A DNA stretch of 64,000 nt, taken from NCBI RefSeq assembly GCF_947242115.1, contig NC_074712.1, positions 50,601,338-50,665,337 of the forward strand. Reading direction: 5' to 3'. A program made the position numbers and the translations under genes. Shown here piece after piece: positions 58,727 through 64,000 of this stretch. How positions within the stretch are numbered: position 1 is the stretch's first letter; every line of letters starts with the position of its first letter. Under the pieces are notes generated by a model. The model was not told the origin of the DNA. It saw only the letters and a program-made list of their open reading frames with translations, and did not search any database. Source of the stretch: Biomphalaria glabrata (Eukaryota > Mollusca > Gastropoda > Planorbidae).

Positions 58727-61700
58727 AAATGAAATGATAATTAAAACAACTTACTAGAAATACACGTAAAAACTTTTTTCCCAGCTATCACACACATGAC
58801 TTCTATTCACATCCTTTATAAAGACCAGCTTGAGGTTTCATCAGAAACTCTTTACCCAAACACAACTGCTCCATTTTCTTCATCCTTACCTTGAAACACG
58901 CATACACTCCATAACACAGGTCCATTATTGCAAATCATATTTATGAATGTATGTATTTGTGCATGTATGTGTGTTGCGCATTCATTTAGCAGACAACTAA
59001 AACTATTCTGACATTGAATATTGACTAGTATGATTTGTCAATTTTCATTACCTTTGCACTTGACTATTTGAAGTATCTTTTACTTTTAAACAGATTCTCC
59101 CTGGTTATTATTTAAAATAAAGACTTCTTTTTCTTACATAAAATGCTGTAAAAAGAATGAAAACAATTAACCTTGCTTTAAACTGATTTTTTGCATTAGG
59201 TTGGGTGATCTTCTTTGTTGTGAGACTTGTTCTGCCGTTTACCATCTTGCTTGTGTTGAGCCACCCATGCAGCAAGTTCCTGAAGATGACTGGCTATGCA
59301 GTGTTTGTAGAGCTCACCAGGTTAGTCCAGGTGTTAAAATTGTAGAATGTAGAAAACCTTTGCCATGTTTTAAAGTTATTCAAAGTATAACTTTAAAATG
59401 TTATTAATTGTTCTATTTTATTTATTTTTTTACTATCTTTTCTGTGTACAGTGTACATTTTTTAATTTTTTTTTCTCCTGAAGAAAAATTTAGATTTTTG
59501 AAAATCTAACCTGTTTTTCAATTGCTTGGGATTTCACTGTGAAGCTAAGTGTCTATTGCAAATTTGTGTTTCTTAAAAGGTTAAAGGTGTTACAGATTGT
59601 ATCTCGGAGGCAGAAAAAAGTGGACTTCTTTGCAGACAAGAACCTGTTGGATATGACAGGCATGCTAGAAAATATTGGTTTTTATGTCGCAGAATTATTG
59701 TGTATGTATTTTTTTGGTTTTCATGCAAAAATATTTATGGATCTTAAATTACCCACAAAAAACTAACTTATAAGTTTATAAGTAGATTAATGTCAGATGT
59801 CTATGTTTTAAGAGTTAACATTTTCTTTTATCTGTAGTGAAAGTGATAAAGATGTGCGTTATTATAGTACAAAGTACCAGCTAGAAGAGTTGCTAGAATC
59901 TTTGAACCCTGCTTGGGAACAAGATCTTATCAACTTGATCAATGAAATGAAAGATGATATTATCAAACAGATGGCTTATACAGAAGAACTTACAATGGCT
60001 GTTAAAGGAAGCAGGAAATCTGTTATAGAATTTGAAAATGGTAAATGATAAATTTTAATTAATTTGTTTGATGTATTTCAACTCACATATTTTTGTGGAG
60101 ATTTTGTCAATACTGACCACTTATAGTTAGTATTAATATAACAATCATGTAACTTTGGGTCAATACAAAAAATAGCCTTAGGAAACCTTGATTCAAATTA
60201 ATGACATTTTTGTAATCACATTTGATTTGAAGTCATTTAACAACCTGCTTTCAAGATTGGATTGTTGATGTGATTTCTAATTTGTCAAGTCAACTTACTT
60301 GAAAAGTTGATATTAATGAATAATGTATTAACATTTGTGTATATATTTTGTTTCTTATACTGCATCTGTTATTTTTATAGCTCAGTTAATGAAAATACAA
60401 TCAGATAGAGCAGCAAAGAAAGAAAAAGAGGCTGAAGAAAAGAAGGCTAAAGAAGAGGAGGAGAGAAAAAAGAAAGAAGCTGAAGCTGAGAAAAAGAAGA
60501 AAAATAAAACTGAAAATAAAGATGAGGATGATTCTTACAGTCAAGATGAAGATCCAGAAAAAGTAAATGTTTTGAAGTGGTTATATCTCTTTGAATCATT
60601 AGATTTAACAGAAAATCTCTTGCTTACATTTAAACATACATAGTTTTTGTTCAGAATAAAAAAAACAACACTTTAGCTCCACATCAACTAGATGTAAAAA
60701 TTATTTTTAATAATGTTATTGCTTTTTTCAGTGTTCTGAAGAGGTGGTTGATTCTGAGGCTGTGGTTACAACAGAAAAGGTCTCAAATTCCATTTCTAAG
60801 AGCAAAATTGGGGACACTTCACTGACCTGCGTGGTTGAGACCATTACAACAACTACCACTGTTACCACTATCAAATCAACAACCACCACAACTATTTCTG
60901 AAAGTAACCAAGAGAAATCTGATGAACCGCCTTTGAAGAAATCAAAAATATCTTCCTTACCTATTGGTGGGGACAATTTGGACAAAACCAAGGAGGACAA
61001 TAAAATAGACGTCAGCAATAATGCTGAGGCCTTGAAGCAGAACAGTGATGGCAAGCCCAAAGTCATCAACTTGCAGTCTCTGTTGCCTGCTGCGCGGCAA
61101 ACATTGCTGAATGCAATGGATAAAAATGGAGATGACAAGTCAGACAGTGCTACCAAAACTGTACTTTTGGTAAACAGAGAAGGTGGGAAAGTAACTCTTC
61201 AGGTCCAGAGACAACCTGTTAAAAAAGATGATCAAACTAGCAGTATTACTCAGACTACAACCACAACTTCAGTCAATGCATCAGGTAATGATATTGCATT
61301 TTATATTATATAAAATGTAAACATTTTAAAATCTGGTCAATAATTTATTCAATTTTATATACTTTAAAAAACGACTTCATTTGTAATTAAAATTATTATA
61401 AACATTGTACACATTTAGAAACAAGAAAGATGCTGACAAGATCAAAAACTGGATCACTGACACCCAAGCTATTTACAGACTCAATCACCATGACAACTAC
61501 CTCAATGAAAACCACTGGGAAAAGCACTGAGGAAGTTGTAGTGGTTAACAAAGATGGTGAAGTGACAAAAATGAGTAGAGGGAAGATTTCAGTGACATCA
61601 AGCCTTGCTCAACAATCACTTTATTTTAAACTTGGTACGGTTGTCTTTTTAATTAACTTGCAAGTTCTTACATTTAATGTATTTCGTTTTAAGACAAAAT

Positions 61701-64000
61701 GATCCAATAGAAATCAGTGATATTTTCTGTGATAATGCCTAGAATCTCTTGTGTGTAACTAGGTGCAGAAGGATCTTACAAACAGTACCAGAACCAGTAT
61801 ACCACCAACACATTGGCTTTAAATAAACATCAGCATAATGAAGAGAGGGACAAAAAGAGGCATCTGAGTCACAAGTTCTCACTAACCCAGAACTCTGAGT
61901 TTAAGTGGAATGGAAATATTATGGGCAATAGAATGAGCTGCCTTTCCACTCTTCGTCTTTCCATCACTCAGCTGGAAGGAAATATTCAGGTATTATTACT
62001 TTGAAACTTAGAGAATTTCTAAAGTACCTGTTATTGTTTCCTATCCTACACATTTCTCCCATCTCTTTTCTATTGTCTGCTTTTATTCGTCTCTTTGTTA
62101 ATGCTAGTTGATACGACATGCTCCAGGTAGTGCTAATGATAAAATTTATATTTTTTATGTAATAGAAAAGTATTTAATTTTTATTTCATGTGCTTTGTTT
62201 TGTTCCACCAGGCACCTTTTTTGCATATGAACTGGCCCAATCACAGACAGAACTGGCAGAAAGCGGTACAGATGTGTCAAAATCCACGAGAATTTGCTCT
62301 AGCTTTATCAATTCTTGAAGCCTGTATAAAACCATGTGTAATGAATGCTGTGTGGCATGAGTCATTAGGTACTTTAACTTTATCAAATAATCAGTTCATT
62401 TTGTAATTAAACTTTTTTGTTTTTCAAATTGTTGTAAATTTAGTAATTAAAAAAAAAAATTGTTGCACTAAGGAAAATCTTGAATTGATCAATATTGTCT
62501 TCTTTTTTTATTAGGACATTTGCATTTGAATAGAATAACACTCTCAGACAGGGAGGAGTGGAAGAAGAAGGAAAAAGAACAGAGAAAGCGTAAAGAGGAT
62601 GAAGAGGAAGTGAGGCCAGTTATCTGGATCAAATATACCATGGGCTTAAAACATCAGGTAACTTAACAACAAATATTCAGTTAGCAATGCAATATTTAGA
62701 AAAAATAAGTTTCATTGATATTTCTTAAACCTTCTAGTGATGCCTTAATATTTACATTCACTCCACGCCACCCCTCAGTCAGCTAAGGGTATGTGTCTTA
62801 GCATTTTCCTCGGCCTACATTCTGAGCTCCAAAAATTCATTCTCATGGCATCTTCAAGGATCTTTTTCTCCTAGTGAAAAACAAGAATAGTTAAGAAGGA
62901 TTTGGATGGGCGAATACTGAAGTGTAAGAGACGTTTTAGGTTGTATAGCATATATGCTCATGTAATGGGATTGAGTGTTGTAAGACATCTTGTAGCAGGC
63001 TAGCATCGGTCATGGAAAAGTCATCAACAGAATAATAGTACATCACTTAGGAGAAATGGGACTATTCTGATGTAAGAACTCTCTTGCATTGGTGAAAATG
63101 TTTAAATGTCTTCTTCAAAATAACATAATGAATTTTTCTTGTAGCAGAAAAAAAAACAGTATAAAAGGTCCTATTCAGAAGAAGTATGTTTCTTAATTTA
63201 ATTATTTATTTTTTTAAATTATTTTTAGTAATGTCCTGTTCAATATGGATTATATCCTTACAAACGAAATACAAGAGATTTGTCAGGGCCCCACATTTGT
63301 AAACACTGATTTAGCCTCATACTAGGTCTGTCTAACTGTAATGGTTTTGTTTGACAGGTATGGAAGCAGAAAGGTGAAGAGTATCGTGTCACAGGAGGAA
63401 ATGGCTGGCAGTGGATAAGTGCCACCAGGAACTTTAGCAAGGCAGTACCGCAAGACTCTGTTGGGCTCAGGATGGTTGCTAACAGACTGCGAGCGCGTCG
63501 TCTCAAGGCTGCAAAGACTAGCGGCAAATTGCAAAGAATGGAGGAAATGGGTGAGGATATCCCAGCTGATGGAACAGTTGAGAAGTCTGAGGATATCAAA
63601 GAAGAAAAAATGGATATTGATGAAACTGAAACCAAGCCAGTGCTAGAAGGGAAAAAGAAGGTGAAAGATTCGGATATTAAAGAGGAGAAAATGGATGTTG
63701 ATGAAAGTGATTCTAAAGGGAAGGTCAAAGGTCATGTAACAAAGTCACTTAAAGGTCAGCTTGCATTTGAAACCTTCAGAAATTATGTTCAGAGCAAGTA
63801 TAAAGATGATCCTGAAGCTGCATTTACTCTAGAAATTTTGAAGCAGCACCCAGAAAAGGTAGATGAAGATGTAATTAACGTAAGTGATGCTTTGCATAAA
63901 AGAAGCTATTACCCTAAAGTGAGCAAACCTTACTCCAAGCTGGATAATCTCCTGGAGAGAAGACTGAAACAAGATGAGCTGGAGAGGAAGCAGCGTTTTA
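56458..64000 (+). CDS. BPTF: BPTF/NURF301, NURF chromatin-remodelling subunit, 5' part (11 exons, cut by window end)
   Basis: BPTF recruits the ISWI ATPase to nucleosomes and reads histone marks. Exons: 56458-57452, 59200-59320, 59580-59701, 59838-60040, 60381-60562, 60732-61284, 61419-61634, 61763-61989, 62212-62368, 62515-62657, 63358 to past 64000. Phases agree; about 1187 residues are in view of a family usually above 2500. The start is fixed by an in-frame TAG 27 nt upstream. Seen in order: AT-hook [11 protein letters not shown] (4-14), acidic stretch (78-130), DDT domain (about 168-228, [20 protein letters not shown]), WHIM-like part, PHD finger (about 328-371, [19 protein letters not shown]), coiled Lys/Glu-rich run, Thr-rich linker ([19 protein letters not shown]), then the conserved [20 protein letters not shown] and [14 protein letters not shown]. 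The last residues, [11 protein letters not shown], match the family. C-terminal PHD and bromodomain lie beyond the window. Confidence 0.95.
57935..58324. mobile_element. 390-bp mariner-type MITE in BPTF intron 1
   Basis: The left end CAGGGTGGCCCACAGAAAA and the right end TTTTCTGTAGGCCACCCTG are inverted repeats with one change, and TA stands on both sides (57933-57934, 58325-58326), the Tc1/mariner target duplication. There is no transposase frame. Confidence 0.8.
58660..58723. repeat. TA microsatellite
   Basis: An uninterrupted TA run of about 32 units in BPTF intron 1. A shorter one lies at 57539-57554. Confidence 0.9.

Noticed and set aside
60728-61156. 142-codon minus-strand frame with many Ser/Val
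   Set aside because: Exact antisense of the Thr-rich exon of BPTF; an artefact of its composition.
63258-63728. 156-codon minus-strand frame
   Set aside because: Antisense of the Lys/Glu-rich BPTF exon, with no independent support.
1-64000. CRISPR arrays, bacterial operons, true tRNA or rRNA genes
   Set aside because: The tandem repeats have no spacer structure, the tRNA-like segments are SINE heads with poor cloverleaf pairing, and the genes are spliced animal genes.

Overview
The window looks like AT-rich animal nuclear DNA, most likely from a heterobranch/pulmonate gastropod (inferred from the intron-rich gene models, the many short CTAGATCT-rich tracts, and the LINE, hAT, Helitron and tRNA-SINE remains; no species-specific marker is visible). 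All gene models below were assembled by eye from GT-AG junctions, reading phase and similarity to remembered animal proteins.

Three conserved genes fill most of the window. (1) BTAF1/Mot1, the Snf2-family ATPase that strips TBP from DNA, lies on the + strand in 39 recognisable exons from 4343 to the stop at 24837; only a tiny first coding exon seems to be missing. (2) AIMP2, a scaffold of the multi-tRNA-synthetase complex, lies on the - strand from 55301 to 39458, with a very long first intron. (3) BPTF/NURF301, the large NURF chromatin-remodelling subunit, starts at 56458 on the + strand and runs off the right edge in its eleventh visible exon. AIMP2 and BPTF are head to head with about 1.15 kb between start codons.

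Region by region: 1-4340 holds old LINE ends, low-complexity CTAGA-rich DNA and no sure gene. 4343-24837 is BTAF1, whose introns carry a Helitron with an inserted hAT, a perfect small hAT MITE, LINE and SINE pieces and several tandem repeats, one of which is a tenfold array of its own exon/donor junction. 24838-32650 is 3' UTR and then a repeat island: a SINE, a hAT element with perfect TIRs and target-site duplication, a 59-bp minisatellite with higher-order structure, and a second Helitron+hAT copy. 32751-33506 (-) is an intact OTU-type cysteine protease gene with an arginine/lysine-rich tail, with a decayed copy of its 3' end about 1.6 kb away. 34.5-38.2 kb is a compound hAT/LINE/SINE island. 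39.5-55.3 kb is AIMP2, with a solo LTR in one intron.

The most interesting part is intron 1 of AIMP2. On the same strand it contains a GC-rich open exon starting MGNILSRC (an N-myristoylation signal), a separate 41-codon exon encoding one transmembrane helix, a 24-codon terminal exon that can be spliced in frame to either, and a 30-nt microexon that can be spliced in frame to AIMP2. This suggests an undescribed nested gene with alternative membrane-anchoring first exons, and possibly an anchored AIMP2 isoform. Splicing there is inferred from sequence only.
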